From: Podospora pseudoanserina
Taxonomy: Eukaryota > Ascomycota > Sordariomycetes > Sordariales > Podosporaceae
Length of the DNA stretch: 64,000 bases
Assembly (NCBI RefSeq): GCF_035222485.1
Contig: NC_085922.1
Span: 139,001 to 203,000 of the forward strand
Direction of reading: 5' to 3'
In this document: one piece after another, positions 22,502 through 35,064 of the stretch
How the letters are laid out: every line of letters begins with the position of its first letter
Numbering within the stretch: the stretch's first letter is position 1
Made by a program: the position numbers and the translations under genes
Notes under the pieces: model-generated
Databases searched by the model: none
Told to the model about the DNA's origin: nothing
What the model saw: only the letters and a program-made list of their open reading frames with translations

Positions 22502-25135
22502 TCAACCAAACGCCTTGCTCATCTCCTCGCCCTCGACAGGCGTCACCGAAAGCTCAATGAGCTCTCGAGCCAGCTCAGCCGTCGCCAGGTCGATGCCGGC
22601 CTCCAAAACCAGCTCCTCTTCAGCAAAGCAAAGCCTGGCGAGCGTAAGTAGGTATCGCTGGGACCCTCCTTGGGAGGCTGACAGCTTAGCTCCCATTTGA
22701 ACCACATCTGCTGTGCGTGGGTGTGTGACCAGCGTGTGGAGCAACAGGATTGCCCGTGCGATGAATCGGGGCAACAACGATGCAAGCTTCTCTTCCTCAC
22801 CGTCTTGACCGTCGGGATCATCCGCTTCGGCCTCGTTCGTAAAGCTGTGTATGCTACCTCTCGCCGCCGGATTCTGAACTATTGCTGGCAACCCGCCATC
22901 CAAGTCATACAGTCGGTCAATAGCCCAGCACAACACTGTAACAAGACGCGGGATGACAACTTCACTCCTGGCCGCCTGCACCATGCCATACGGACTAGAG
23001 GTAAAAATCAACAGCGTTCGCAAAGTCGCGGTCCTCACCTCTAATTCCTTGACGGAACCTTTGGGCGCCCACCTCGGTGACTCATTCAGAAACAACGACA
23101 CAGCCTTTATCGTCTCCTTGGACACCTGGTCCAAATCCTTTGCTTTGGAGCGGGCGGTGGATGTCGCCAACACTGGGCTTGGGATGGGCCCTATGCTGTC
23201 GGGCAAAACCGACGTCCACAGCAACGACAGCATCCCATACCAGTCTCGTTCAGGGTGTTTGACCGACAGCATGCGCAGAACAAACTCGGGCTCGACCGTG
23301 CGCCAGAACTGAACGAGGGGTGAGTGCTTCGTTGTCTCTGCGGTCTCCTCGGCCCCAGCCTGGCCACGCGCCGGTGCGGCGCATCCCAGTGCAGTAAGAT
23401 ATAGCAGGGCGAGACACTGGGTAACGTCAATATCAAGACTCAACTGTCGGATTGCAGGGTCGGCGTGGTTGCACAAATCCCCATCAGGGCTGTGGTGCCG
23501 CTGGAGGGCAATGAGCTGACAGGTCGTTGTACACACTGGGACCAGAGAAGATGTGATGCGGGGCGCTACCACCACAGCATTCAAATCAAGAGTGTAAAGC
23601 ACCAACGATGCTAAATAGTAAATCGGTGCGTGGTAGCGCTCAGATAGACAGCGCTGCCACAAGTCAATCACGAGCTCGGCAAAGTCGGCCAGCAACAGAA
23701 GCGGCTCCTTGGGGCTGCCCAACCGAGACAGCTTCTGGAAGATAACGGTGGAGAACGTCTGACTGGGATCTGAAGGGAATGTAAACCTGGAGAAGAGATC
23801 GAACGTCGGGGGCTGGTCACGGAGTGCACTGTGATCCAGGACCAGCCTTAAGAACTAGAAAGGAATCATGTGTCAGTAAATATTGCAGCAGATGGAAGGC
23901 GACCTGGATCAACTTACGTCATACGGAAGAGCGTTGGCAGTCGATATGATGATCGTTGGGGTTATTACTTCACGAGTCGCCCCACGATCTGGTCCAAGTG
24001 CGTTCTCATCCACCTCGAGGCCATGTTTCGGGCTAGCAAAGACGTGCCCGCGCTTCCTCTTCCCACCCTTGGAAGGCGTACGCTCGCCAGCAGATGGGAT
24101 GGTGGGAATTGCATCCCTCCTCCGAGAGCCTTTGGTAGGGCTTGATACGACTTCCATATCGTCGAATCCGTCGGCCTGCCCCCAAAATTTGTGGTTCTTT
24201 TTCGGTGTGGATGCGCCGTCCTTCTTTTTGCTCTTTCCTCGTCCTAAGCCCTCTCTAAGATCCTGCTGGGCAAACTGAAGCTCGGTGGTAACATTGCGAG
24301 TTGTTGCCCGGAAGTCGTTCAGTTCCCGCTCATGTTTTGCCAATGTCTCCTCGTGTAATTTCCTCAAACGTGCAACCTCGGAATCACGGTCGTTCTGTAT
24401 CTTGTCGTACTTTGATCGGATGATGAGGGCCTCCCCTCTGGCGTTTGCAAGCTCCGACTGGGCGGCAGCGAGCTGGGACTGGAGCTGAGCAATAATGTCA
24501 CCTTGCGGCCCTGGCCGAGCCGACTGGCCTGCGTGGGACGGCTGTACCGAGTAGGGCCTTGGGACGGGAGGAACAGGCGGTCGGGCAAATTGGGATTGAG
24601 TCGGCGCATGTTGTGGGCGCGGTGGCGGGAGCGGACGGGCAGGCGGGACAGGTCGCAGAGAGGGCGGTGCGTGGTAAGGGATTGGGCGAGAGGATGGCAC
24701 TTGAGGATATTTGGGAGGCGGGGGATAGACTGGCCGGCCTGTAGGAAGTGGTATATGCTGATTCCACCGTTGGGTGTTGGCGAGATTGGCATTCAGTCGG
24801 GCCTGCTGGACGGGAAGCGACTTGGTGGCCCACGAATTGGTCTGCTTGGGTCCACCAGGCTGGGATTGCTGGGCAATCTCCTCAAAGACAACGGTGTCGT
24901 CGAGGTCGTCATCTTCGTCGAGACCGTAACTGTCCTGCTGAACATGCTGCTGCTGCAACTGCGGCTGTGGCTGCGGTTGATGGTGCTGGTGCTGGTGTGT
25001 AAGAGGTGGTGGACGTTGTGAGACCTGGACCTGGGCCTGGACTTGTGTCAGTTGGATGGCATTCTCCTCGAGCTTCTGGAGGTCGCTTTCGTCGATCTGG
25101 TCCAGGAAGTCTTCGTCGGAAAAGTCATCATCCAT
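22502..25135 (-). CDS. ATRIP/Lcd1/UvsD-like DNA damage checkpoint protein
   Basis: Exon 1 is 25135-23918, the intron 23917-23855 (GTAAGT..TAG), and exon 2 23854-22502; 856 residues. The acidic N-terminus (MDDDFSDEDFLDQIDESDL) leads into a Gln/Pro/His-rich low-complexity region. A coiled coil follows (about residues 215-300; QLQSQLAAAQSELANA, DRDSEVARLRKLHEETLAKH). A basic GKSKKKDG...KKNHKFWGQADGFDDMEVV region precedes a C-terminal helical, HEAT-like domain of about 450 residues with LLLLADFAELVIDLW and LHTLVTHPRTADVVQ. This order (acidic start, coiled coil, basic motif, helical C-terminus) is that of fungal Rad26/UvsD, the partner that recruits the ATR-family kinase to RPA-coated DNA. The assignment rests on architecture and remembered motifs. 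It shares a divergent promoter region with the phosphatidate cytidylyltransferase gene. Confidence 0.8.
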
Positions 25136-25684
25136 GGCCGTCGGTTGTTCGGTTCAAGGTTGCGATTGTGCATACCCGTGCCATGCCTCTCGGGCCCGCG
25201 CTTAGGTCGAGTCGGATGTTTCTACGGTTGAGGTCAACGTCACTTGCGCCAGACGCGCTTATTAGAGTTGGGCTTGACCTCTGTCAGTCGAGGAACGCGT
25301 TGGAGTGATTACCTAATCCACCCCACCGTTGGGAGCCCCCCCACTGTGCCGGCCAAGACGGACTTGACGTAGCACCCCAGTTCCCGGGCAGACCTCGAAA
25401 TTTCCACTCAAGCAGGACAAACACCAAACCAACAAACCCACTTCAGTCCACCAACGCTGCTCCCGTATGTTGTCGCAAAGCGCCCCTTGTCTTACTGCCT
25501 GTGCTGACATCGTCGTCGCGCTCCCCGCAAAGAGCTCCTCGCTTCCTCCCATCTGAGCTGAGGCCACTGTCCTCCTTTGCGCCCTCCTGCCAAATACCGA
25601 TTCGTCCGATTCCGAACCGCTCGGGGACCTGACGTTGCCTGTCGTTCGGGGCCAAACGCATAGACACCCCATACCTCGCCCATC
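25136..25684. promoter_or_regulatory. Divergent promoter region, checkpoint gene / cytidylyltransferase gene
   Basis: 549 bases separate the two ATGs, which point away from each other, so both promoters must lie here. CT-rich patches are visible near 25,400-25,480. No TATA box was seen, as expected for housekeeping genes. Confidence 0.5.
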
Positions 25685-27158
25685 ATGGCCGGAAGGCAGG
25701 GCGCGGGAGCCATCGAGCCCCAAGCAGAAAAAAAGACCGAGATGGTGGCCGAACCGGACTCGACATTGTTAACCAAGCCAAACCCCGAAGCGACGAACAC
25801 TTCCGCCGCTCCGCCGGCGACAGTCTCCGAGTATGAGAAGAAAAAGGCCAACTTCATGGTCAGGACATTTTGGACCTTGGTGATGATTGCCGGTTTCTTT
25901 GCTGCTCTGCTCGCCGGTCACATCTACGTCGTCTTGATCATCACCACCATCCAAATCATCTCCTTCAAGGAGGTCATCGCCATCGCCAATATAGGCTCTC
26001 GGGCCCGCGACTTGCGCTTCACAAAGTCTTTGAACTGGTACTGGCTCGCGACCACCATGTACTTCCTGTATGGCGAGAGTGTTGTCTACTACTTCAGACA
26101 CATCATTCTTGTCGACAAGGTCCTGCAGCCTCTGTCTACTCACCACCGCTTCATCAGTTTTTGCATTTACATCTTTGGTAGGTTTAGCAAACTCAGCCGT
26201 AACAACAAGGCTGACATGACTCAGGTTTTGTCATCTTCGTCACCTCCTTAAAGCCAGGGAATTTGAGGTTTCAGTTCTCACAGTTCGCCTGGACGCATAT
26301 GGCGCTGTTCCTCATCAACATCCAGGCCCACTTCATCCTCAACAACATCTTTGAGGGTCTGATTTGGTTCTTCTTACCCGCCGCCCTTGTCATCACCAAT
26401 GATATCTTTGCCTACATTTGCGGCATCACCTTTGGCCGCACTCAGCTCATCAAACTCTCGCCCAAGAAGACGGTCGAAGGTTTCATTGGCGCTTGGTTTT
26501 CGACCATGGTCGTCGGCCTGGGTCTCACCTGGTGCCTGCTCCGCTCCAATTATTTTATTTGCCCTGCAACAAACCTTGCCACGAGCATTCTGCAGGACAT
26601 TCACTGTGACCCCAACCCCGTCTTCATCCCGCGCACCTATACGACCCCCGAGTTCTTTTTCCTGCCTCCCGGCCATACCGTGAGCATTACGGTGGCGCCC
26701 ATGTACTTTCACACCTTGGTCTGGGCCACGTTTGCATCGTTGATTGCCCCATTCGGCGGTTTCTTCGCCTCGGGTCTCAAGAGAACCTTCAAGCTCAAGG
26801 ACTTTGGCGACTCGATCCCCGGTCACGGCGGCATGACGGACCGCATGGACTGCCAGTTCATCATGGGCATGTTTGCCTTCCTCTACTACCAGACCTTTAT
26901 CGCCGTCCGGGACTACAACCCCGGTGCCGTGCTGGACATGCTGGTCACCGGGTTGGGCGTCGAGGACCAGGCGCACGTTGTGAAGGGCATGTTGCAGATT
27001 TGGGCCAGAGATGGTGTCATTTCCCCAACGGTGAGTATCCCTCGGGAAATTCTGTTTGCAAGAGCTTCGTCTAATATCATGTCAACCAGGCTGCGGAGCA
27101 AATTTTGAACATCTTGGGTGACAACCTCGCCTCGGTGTCTCATCACCTGACAGAGTAA
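25685..27158 (+). CDS. CDS1: Phosphatidate cytidylyltransferase (CDP-diacylglycerol synthase)
   Basis: Exons 25685-26177, 26225-27030 and 27090-27158; 455 residues. Introns use GTAGGT and GTGAGT donors. The enzyme makes CDP-diacylglycerol from CTP and phosphatidic acid, the branch point to phosphatidylinositol, phosphatidylserine and cardiolipin. It is an ER membrane protein with about eight helices. The eukaryotic signature is complete: SGLKRTFKLKDFGDSIPGHG followed by GMTDRMDC, with the catalytic aspartates. NDIFAYICGITFGRTQLIKLSP with KKTVEGFIGAW earlier in the chain is also typical of the family. The last exon encodes only 22 residues (ILNILGDNL...). Length matches fungal Cds1. Confidence 0.95.
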
Positions 27159-27704
27159 TGCTGTTCCTCCATTGTACTATACGTGCCCCCGATGGGCGCC
27201 TGGCGCGGTTTATCGTTTTATTTGAGGATGCATTTTTTTTTGTCATGGAGCTCGAGCGTCCGTTGCGAATGTGATATGATATTCAGGGACGGACGAAGCA
27301 GTCCGGTACATGGCAATGGCTGTGGCTACGTTCTGGAAAGGCATCAGCGACAAGTTGCGGACACTTTTTTCAACATTTGTATGGGCAACTAGGTGTGTGG
27401 ATGTGACAAAGTTCATACAAACGAGGTAGAGGAGGAGCCCTTTTCCCGGTTATAATAGCGACTGTAATCTACACGGAGCGAATTGCATGGGAGGAGTACA
27501 TGGAAGCATGGCTTTATATTTAGGATGGCCAATTCAACATTTCAGAAACTTTTGATACCATTAGTCAGTGTCTTCGTTGTGAATCTTGTATGTATCAAGC
27601 TCGGTCGATGACTAAGCAGCCCGAGCAGCAGTGTCTTTCTTCACATAGCCTCCTTGTCAACATCAACCTTTTGGAGTGAGTGGAACGTTGTCACCAAAAA
27701 TGCA
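27159..27704. other. Intergenic spacer
   Basis: 546 bases between two plus-strand genes. It holds the 3' end of the cytidylyltransferase gene and the promoter of the PQ-loop gene. No distinct element or repeat was recognised. Confidence 0.4.
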
Positions 27705-28586
27705 ATGGACAACCCACCAGCAGCCAACATCCTTGGCACCCTCGGAGCGGTAAAACCTCCTTCTTTCCTCTTTCTCTCTCTCTCTTTCTCTCTTTTCATC
27801 GCATGCTAACACCATCCCAAGATCTGCTGGTCGATCCAGCTCCTCCCCCAAATAATCATCAACCACCGCCGCCATCACGCCACCGGGCTGCAACCCGCCA
27901 TGATGATGCTCTGGGCCTGGGCCGGCGTCCCCCTGGGAGTCTACAACATCGTCTCCTCCTTCAACCTCGCCCTGCAGGCCCAACCTCAGATCCTCGCCTT
28001 CCTAAGCCTCGTCACCTGGGGGCAGTGTCTCTACTACCAGCATCGCTGGACAGCGATCGAGACCCTGTCCGTGGCGGTGCCGATCGGGATGGTGATGGCG
28101 GGTGTGGAGGTCGGGCTGGTGTTCGCGCTGCGGAACAGAAACGGGCAAGACTGGGCGATGACGCTCATGGCGGCGTTGTCTGCCCTGTTGCTTGCGCTGG
28201 GCGTGCTGAGGCATTACGTCGATATATGGAAACATCGGACCGTGAGGGGGATTTCCTTCTTGTTTGTGGGGATTGACGCGCTCGGGGATGTCTTCTCGCT
28301 GGTGTCGGTCGTTTTCCAGAAAGAGCTGGACGTGTTGGGAATGGTGATTTACGGGACCGAATTGGCTCTCTGGTTGGGAGTTTTTGCTGCTGGCGGGTGG
28401 TATGACCTCCTGCCCAAGGTCCGGCAAAGGTGGGGGTCGGGGAGGGAGGGAAAGGGGGGAGAAACGAGGGGGGAGGAGTTGGGACGGGGCCAGGCCGAAA
28501 ATAACAACACGGGGATAGCAACCGGGCTGGCTACTTTGCACGATGGGGCGTCATCAACATCCGTTTTTCGGACGGCATCAAGGTGA
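27705..28586 (+). CDS. PQ-loop repeat membrane protein
   Basis: Exon 1 is 27705-27749 (15 codons), the intron 27750-27821 (GTAAAA..AAG, with a CT-repeat tract before the branch site), and exon 2 27822-28586; 269 residues. Seven membrane helices are likely. The first PQ-loop is clear (ICWSIQLLPQIIINHRRHHA, P24-Q25). The second copy is weaker (IWKHRTVRGISFLFVGID) and lacks the PQ dipeptide. The C-terminal 50 residues are hydrophilic and Gly/Glu-rich. Relatives are lysosomal or vacuolar transporters or sugar and amino-acid exporters; the fungal subgroup has no firm substrate. Its 3' end faces the thiolase gene with only 77 bases between stop codons. Confidence 0.82.
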
Positions 28587-28663
28587 TAGAGGGATAGTAG
28601 ATGGAAAAAACATTGATATCGCTTGCTATATACAGGAGGTACATAAGATACATTACAGATTCA

Positions 28664-30066
28664 TTATTGCTCGTTGACAAACAAGCCCGCCATGCCCATG
28701 CCGGTGCCAATGCACATGCTCGTCAGCAGGATCTTCTTGCCGGTCTTTCTGCACTCGCTGAGGCCGGTGACGATTTGTCTCGCACCGGTGGCGCCCAGTG
28801 GGTGGCCAAGGGCAATGGCACCGCCACGGGGGTTCATCTTGGCCCAGTCGAGCCCAAGCTTGTCCCGGCAGTAGACAGCCATGCTGGCAAAGGCCTCGTT
28901 GATCTCGACGACATCAACATCGTTCAGGGTGATGTTGTGCTGGGCGAGGAGCTTGGGGATGGCCACGGTGGGGCCAATACCCATGATGCGGGGAGCGAGA
29001 CCGGCGGTGGTGGAACCGACGTATTTGCCCAGGATGGGCTGACCGAGCTTGATGGCGGTGCTGCGCTTCATCAGCAGGATGGCAGCAGCACCATCGGTAA
29101 CCTGAGAGGCATTGCCACCAGTGGTGCAGCCACCCCATTGAGGGAAGGCAGCGCGGATCTTGCCGAGACCCTCGGCGGTGGTGCCAGGCCGGATACCCTC
29201 GTCCTGGGTTAGGGTGACCGTTTTGGAATTGCCGTCCTTGTCCTTGATCTGGGTGGTGATGGGGACGATCTCGTCATCGAAAAGACCGGCCTTTTGCGCC
29301 CTCTCGGCTCTCTGGAAACTCTCGGCGGCGTACTTGTCCATCATCTCGCGAGTGACACCAAAGTCAGCGCTGACGTTCTCGGAAGTCCAACCCATGGGCT
29401 GCATGCAGTCGACAGCCTCCTGGGAGTGCTTGGTGACCTCCTCGTCAAAGGGCTTCTCGAGCGCATCGCCGCCAGCGGTCATGCTCTCGGCTCCCATGGC
29501 GATACCGATTTCGATGGATCCGTTGGAGATGGCGTGGGCAATGTCGGCGACGGCCTTGAGGCCGGAGGAGCAGAAGCGGTTGAGCGAGTAGACGGAGCAG
29601 GTGTTGGGGTAGCCCGCGGCGAGGGAGGCGGCGCGCAGCTTGTACGAAGCCTTGCCATCGGAAACCTGTAGACCAGAATAGTGTCAGCGCTCACTGTTTC
29701 CAAAGACACTCTGAGGGGACGGACACGGGTGCGCACATTGCCCAGGCAGATATCTTCGACGAGAGCGGGGTCGAGGTTGCTCCGCTGGTTGACCTCCTTC
29801 AGGAGAGCGTAGACCATGTACTCGATAGTGGTGTCCTTGAAGCCACCCTTCTTGGCCTTGGCCAGAGGCGTGCGGACGGCGAGGGTGATGACAATGTCGT
29901 CGGCATTCTTGGAGGTGCTGCGTATTACGGCGAGTGGTCAGCGGCCAAGTCAAAAGTCAAAGTGGAGGGAGGGGCATGTGAAAGCCCACGGGACAACTCA
30001 CATTTGGGACAGCCCGTTGCCGGGGGCAAGGTGCTTGAGGATGGAGCCGAGTCTTTCTACCGCCAT
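28664..30066 (-). CDS. Peroxisomal 3-ketoacyl-CoA thiolase
   Basis: Exons 30066-30002, 29917-29737 and 29665-28664; 415 residues. It catalyses the last step of fatty-acid beta-oxidation, thiolytic cleavage of 3-ketoacyl-CoA. Thiolase landmarks are the acyl-accepting cysteine C114 (NRFCSSGLKAV), NEAFASMAV, the histidine motif GHPLGATGARQ, and the second cysteine in MCIGTGMGMA. The N-terminus carries RLGSILKHL (residues 5-13), which fits the PTS2 consensus R-L-x5-H-L exactly, so it should be imported into peroxisomes by the Pex7 route. The second intron uses a GTGCGC donor. An unspliced reading would break the conserved DICLGNV/SDGKASY join, which supports this structure. Confidence 0.95.
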
Positions 30067-31337
30067 TGTGAGAGTCTTGAATCCGGTGTGGTTGATCAGG
30101 AATTGAGGTCTTCGGGGCAGGAAGGGACAGGAATGTCGTGCATATTATTTATTATATCAATAATCAAGGGCAATGTTGCTGCTGACGGAATTGGTGGCGT
30201 GGGGTCACTTTGCCTCGGCATCTTTCGGCGTCTGCGGTTGTTGTCCATCGCAGATGGCCTGGTTCGCGGTTGAAAGCTGGCCCCTGGCGGTGGGGGGGGG
30301 GCAACCCGGGGCTCGCGGGGGCAAGGATGGCGTTGGGGTAAAGTGACCCGACCGGCCCATTTGAACCGCTTCCGGGCCACGGCTCAAGAGCTTTTGCGGG
30401 GAACCCATTCGCTTCCACAAGGCACCCACCCGCCATCGGCAATTGCTTTGCTTGTTGGGGTCCTCCAAGTCCAAGGACCATCAATTGAAGCCAGCTGAAG
30501 GGAAGTCTTTAAGAATACAGAGACTTCTTCTCTCAGCCTTATCCTGCATACTTCATGCCACAGCCCTGTTTCTCAATCTCCACCACTTGAACCTGCACCC
30601 GGTGCCTGCCCTGTGCGTTTGAGCTTCAGCGTGTTCGTCTCTGCTGGGCAGTATCTGTGCAGTTGTTCGTGCCTTGCATATCTCTGTGTTCAGGTTCAGA
30701 TGACAGCCATTGGCAGCTCTGCTCTGACAACTCCCTCTCATCCCATAAATAAGGGCCTTTTGATCAACTGCCATCTCAGTCCTCTCACTAAGAAAGGTGC
30801 AATACAGCGGCGCTAGTCCCAACACGGGCTAGCGTCTTATCTTGCCAAATCTAGGCGGCCCTGGGTGCCTGGGCAGCGCCAGCCACGAGCTTTTGCCCCA
30901 TCAAGCTGAAAGGGTCTGTTTGGTCATGGAGATAACGGGCGCTTTCAGCTGGCCGCATTGTTATGGCCATGCAATTTCTATTGCGGCCATGTCGTCGTCC
31001 TGAACATCTCTTCATCATGATTCTTCTTGCAACTCTCGTTCATTCTTGATTCCATTCCCTCCCGTCGGCAGCGTTGGCCATACTTACGCTCTTTTTTTCT
31101 TTTTTTTTTTGGTAGCTTCGGAACTACGGAGTAAACGCAAATCTAGATCTCGGACCCCCCTGAGCTGACAACAGTCCCTCTTCGCCTTGGGAACCGACCG
31201 ACGACGGCCTACAACCGCGTCAACGTCAGCATCCCTTCGGTCTCTGAACAACGAGATCTGATCCGATCAAGTTCTGACTGCCCAGCTTAACCCAACGGTT
31301 TCAGTACCAGCGCTCCGTTCCGTCCGGCCCGCGTAAC
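30067..31337. other. Divergent promoter region, thiolase / GH128 gene
   Basis: About 1.27 kb between two divergent ATGs. It contains a G-rich run near 30,285-30,300, a T-rich run at about 31,090-31,110 and CT-rich patches before 31,338. Short open frames show no protein features. Confidence 0.45.
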
Positions 31338-32376
31338 ATGTTACACCATGTATCACCCGCCGCTGTTTTAGCAGTGGCAGCCATGATCCTCCCGTCGATC
31401 GTCTCCGCCGACGGCCCGCTAGCGTCTGACAAACGAGGTCTCTGCTTCACGCCCAACGACACGACCCGCGCCGACGACGCAGTCTGGCCCCCGGCTCTGT
31501 CGTGGTACTACAACTACAAACCTCTCCCCGAGCCCAAATACAAGGACATTCCTCAGTCCGAGTTTGAGTTTGTGCCCATGCTATGGGGTGCCCCGGAGAC
31601 GAAGGGAGACACCTCGTTTGTCACGACCATCCAAGACCTGATCAAGAGCGGCGTCAACATCACCAACGTCCTCGGCTTCAACGAACCGGATGCCCCGTAC
31701 TCGTGGGGAGGGAGTTATTTGGATCCTATCACGGCGGCTCAGGTGTGGGTGGACAACATCAAGCCGTTGAGTGATGTGGGAATCCGAGTGGGTCTGCCTG
31801 CCTGCACCGCCGGACAGGACGGCTTGCCCTGGCTCAGGACCTTTGTCCGCGAGTGCTCAAAGCTTGTCAGCACGGAAAACAAAAAGGAGAACTGCACGTT
31901 TGACTTTGTGACGATTCATTGGTATGGGAGCTTTGAGGGGTTGGCCAGCCATATGGGCCAATATGCTGCTGAGTATGTTTCTTTCGGTTGTGCAGTTTTG
32001 GTGGCAAGGCTGACTTTGTCACAGGTTCCCCAACAAGACCATGTGGATCACCGAGTACAATTTCGCCCATCAGAGTCTCGAGGACACGCAGGCCTTCTAC
32101 AAGATTTCTGCCGAGTACTTTGATCGTTTGGATTTTGTTGAGCGGTATTCCCTGTTCGGCGCCTTTAGGAGCGACGTGTCGAACGTGGGACCCAATGCTG
32201 CCATGTTGAGCAACGATGGTAGACTGACGGATATTGGCGCTTGGTACCTGGGCAAGGAATCCACCGGCGTCAAGCCTACTGATGGTCAATCTGTTAGTGC
32301 TGCTGTGCGTCAGACCGTGTCCATAGTGAGTGCCTCGCTTATCGGTGCTGCTGCTGGTGCGTGGGGGTTATTTTGA
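31338..32376 (+). CDS. GH128 beta-glucanase-like, GPI-anchored
   Basis: Exons 31338-31972 and 32025-32376 (intron GTATGT..CAG, 52 nt); 328 residues. A signal peptide ends near residue 24. The glycosyl hydrolase catalytic core of the Asl1/GH128 type is recognisable. It has the acid/base glutamate E116 in VLGFNEPDAP, the conserved FVTIHWYG strand, and the nucleophile E222 in MWITEYNFAH. A hydrophobic C-terminus (SIVSASLIGAAAGAWGLF) preceded by small polar residues suggests a GPI anchor. Family enzymes act on beta-1,3-glucan, so remodelling of the fungal wall is the likely role. That role is inferred; the glutamates and anchor are seen. Confidence 0.87.
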
Positions 32377-33176
32377 TGTGATGTCGACACGGAGACTTTA
32401 TCTGGGCTTGTAATTTAATGGCTGGATGAGACGATGCGGGGCTGGCGGGTGGAATGTTGTCGGTTCATCGTCGGAAGTTGCCATGACCTCAACTCTTAGG
32501 TCTCCGTGAGCAGAGGGCCTCTACTCAGGCCTCTCCTGTCTTGGGGGGGTTGATGTGTCTTGTGTGCTGACCACCGGTATCCTTTCAACTTCTGGCGATC
32601 AAGTTGACAATCTTTCCACCCGTTCAACTTCGCGTCGTCCCATCACTATCCCGACATAAATCATGTATATAGTAATTCTTTGTTGTAGACGGGATGACGG
32701 GATGACCACCCACTTTGTGCTGTGCTGTGAGGCGAGGTTTTGGATCGGAGACATGTGAGACCCAGCAATCTGGGTTATTGTCTCGCTCTTCTGACACGCA
32801 TACGCATGACCTGCAGATAGCTTAACGATTTCTTCTTCGGTGGTTCTGGACACTATCGAATTACGTGTGAACATCCCAAGGATTTGGAACTGCATTGGTG
32901 GGTTCCGGCGCTCCAGTCATCCCCTGTAAATCACCCCCACTAACCCTGAAGCGGCAGGCTAACAGGGCCAACCCGGAGCAGGCGAGGTCTCCGGCGATGT
33001 TGCTCGAAGTGCGGGGGTGAGAGAGGTGCCCGATGGTAGGGTAGGTGGAAAGGAAGGATATTTACCTGGGACCGGCCCCGTTTTCTGCTCTGTCGGCAGA
33101 TCGACCTTTGGTGTTACCCCTTCTCTCCCATCCTGTCACCGTGATAAATAATTACACAAAAAAATAAAATAAAAAA
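32377..33176. other. Intergenic spacer
   Basis: About 800 bases between two plus-strand genes. An A-rich tract (33,155-33,177) directly precedes the methyltransferase ATG. No gene was seen. Confidence 0.4.
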
Positions 33177-34452
33177 ATGGCCGAGTCCGAGTCCACTCCG
33201 GCAGCTGCGCCGCAGGCATCGGCTTCTTCACCGGCTGGTTCCCCACCTCCGACCACCGCTCCTGCCGCTGCCGCTTCCACTCCGGCATCCCCGAGCGCTG
33301 CTGAGCAGCCGGCCGCCGATGCCCAAATTGCAGTCGACTCCAACCCCATCTACCATCCCCAACCACTGGAGGACGATGACGACAATGACTCTTCGCTTGG
33401 TGATGAGAATGCTCTTTCTACTGCCTCCATCAGCTCCAGCATCCTGCAGTACCGCAAGCTTCACGGCAGGACCTACCACAACTTTGGTGGTGCCGACAAG
33501 GTGGAGTACTGGTGAGTCTGAACCACCCTTCTCTGTTTTCTGATCACGTTTCACTGAAAAAACAAACCAGGGCCCCCAATGACGACGCCCAGAATGACCA
33601 ACTAGACATCAACCACCACCTCCTCAACCTGGCCCTGGACAACAAGCTCTTCTTCGCCCCCCTGTCCAAGCCCACCCGCGTGCTCGATGTCGGCACGGGC
33701 ACGGGCATGTGGGCCATCGACTTTGCCGATGAGTTCCCCGACTGCGAGGTCACGGGCATCGATCTGTCTCCCATCCAGCCGACCTGGGTGCCGCCCAACT
33801 GCAAGTTCGAGCTGGATGACGCCTCCCAGCCCTGGACTTTCCCGGACAACCACTTTGACTACATACACTTCCGGTATATGATTGGGTGCTTCAAGGACTG
33901 GCCGGCCGTGTACCGGGAGGCGTACCGGTGTCTGAAGCCGGGCGGCTGGATCGAGCACTTGGACTGCACGGCGGATGTGCTGTCGGATGACGGGTCGCTG
34001 CCCAAGGACACGGTGTTTGTGGAGTGGAAGAAGGTGTTCAAGGAGGCGGGGGACAAGATGGGCCAGACGTTTGAGGTGGTGGACAATGACAACTATGTTG
34101 GGTGGCTGAAGGAGGCTGGGTTTAAGGATGTGAAGAATACGATTATCAAGACGCCGGTGGGGTCGTGGCCGGCGGATCCAAAGTGGAAGGAGGTTGGGCA
34201 GTTCAACCAGTATATGCTCGACGGCGGGATTGAGGGACTGGGGTTGTATATCATCACGAACGTGTTGGGGTGGAAGTATGAGGAGATGCAGGTGTTTATT
34301 GCCAAGGTGAGGGCTGGGTTGAGGAACAAGAACTGGCATAGCTACTGCGTTTGGTAAGTTATCCCCCTTCGTCCCGCCGTTGGGCACAGCAGCTGACATG
34401 TCTTCTGATTTACAGGGGTGCTGCTTGGGGCCAGAAGCCTTACGACGAGTGA
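33177..34452 (+). CDS. SAM-dependent methyltransferase, LaeA-like
   Basis: Exons 33177-33511, 33571-34353 and 34416-34452; 384 residues. Introns GTGAGT..CAG and GTAAGT..CAG both split a Trp codon. An Ala/Pro/Ser-rich N-terminus (about 60 residues) precedes the fungal TAM/LaeA-like core. That core has YRKLHGRTYHNF, NDDAQNDQLDINHHL, motif I VLDVGTGTGMWAIDFA (from residue 149), a GIDLSPIQPTWVPPNC block, FDYIHFRYMIGCFKDW, and CLKPGGWIEHLD. The last exon adds GAAWGQKPYDE, the usual C-terminal motif of the group. LaeA controls secondary metabolism, but fungi carry many relatives of this type, mostly of unknown target. I infer methyltransferase activity only. Confidence 0.88.
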
Positions 34453-35064
34453 AGGATATGCCTGAAGGGGGGTGTGTAATACTGGCGATGAGGACGCGAG
34501 TTTTAGATCATTACGTGCCATTTATTAGAATGCCAACTTTGTTCGCGCCCACGAATCAAGAGTTCCATTCCCCGAACGCCCAACCAACCTCCAAGAGCAG
34601 CACTGCAAACTCGTAACCCTTTCTGGCAGAACCCACCTGCAACCAAGTAGAATATTTGTCAGCTCTCACTCCTCAGCCCTCCATGTTCTAGATGCGGGGA
34701 AATATTGAAGCCACGAGGGGGGGAAGCAAGGTTGCGAAACATCACTATTGACGTCTTTTCTGATGGTGTGGAGACGATCCGAGGCTCGCTTTCCCTCTTT
34801 GACCGTCTTGTTGGTGCAAGGTCGGGCAAACCTGCTGCGGGGAAGCAACATGGAACATTCAGAATGCAACCTCACGCATGCATGGAAGGGGCCCAACTGC
34901 ATCGTCTGCAGGCATCGGTATTCTCTGAGGGTGGTTCCAGAAAGAAGAATAAGTAGCGCTGGGTGGTACCGCAGGTATTTCAGTTGAGCCTCTTCTCGTC
35001 TTGTCTGCCTGCCACCTTCTAGACACTCACTTGGACTGCATCGTCAGTCTGCAACGGTAACATC
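34453..35064. other. Intergenic spacer
   Basis: 612 bases between two plus-strand genes. Nothing was recognised besides expected 3' UTR and promoter sequence. Confidence 0.4.
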
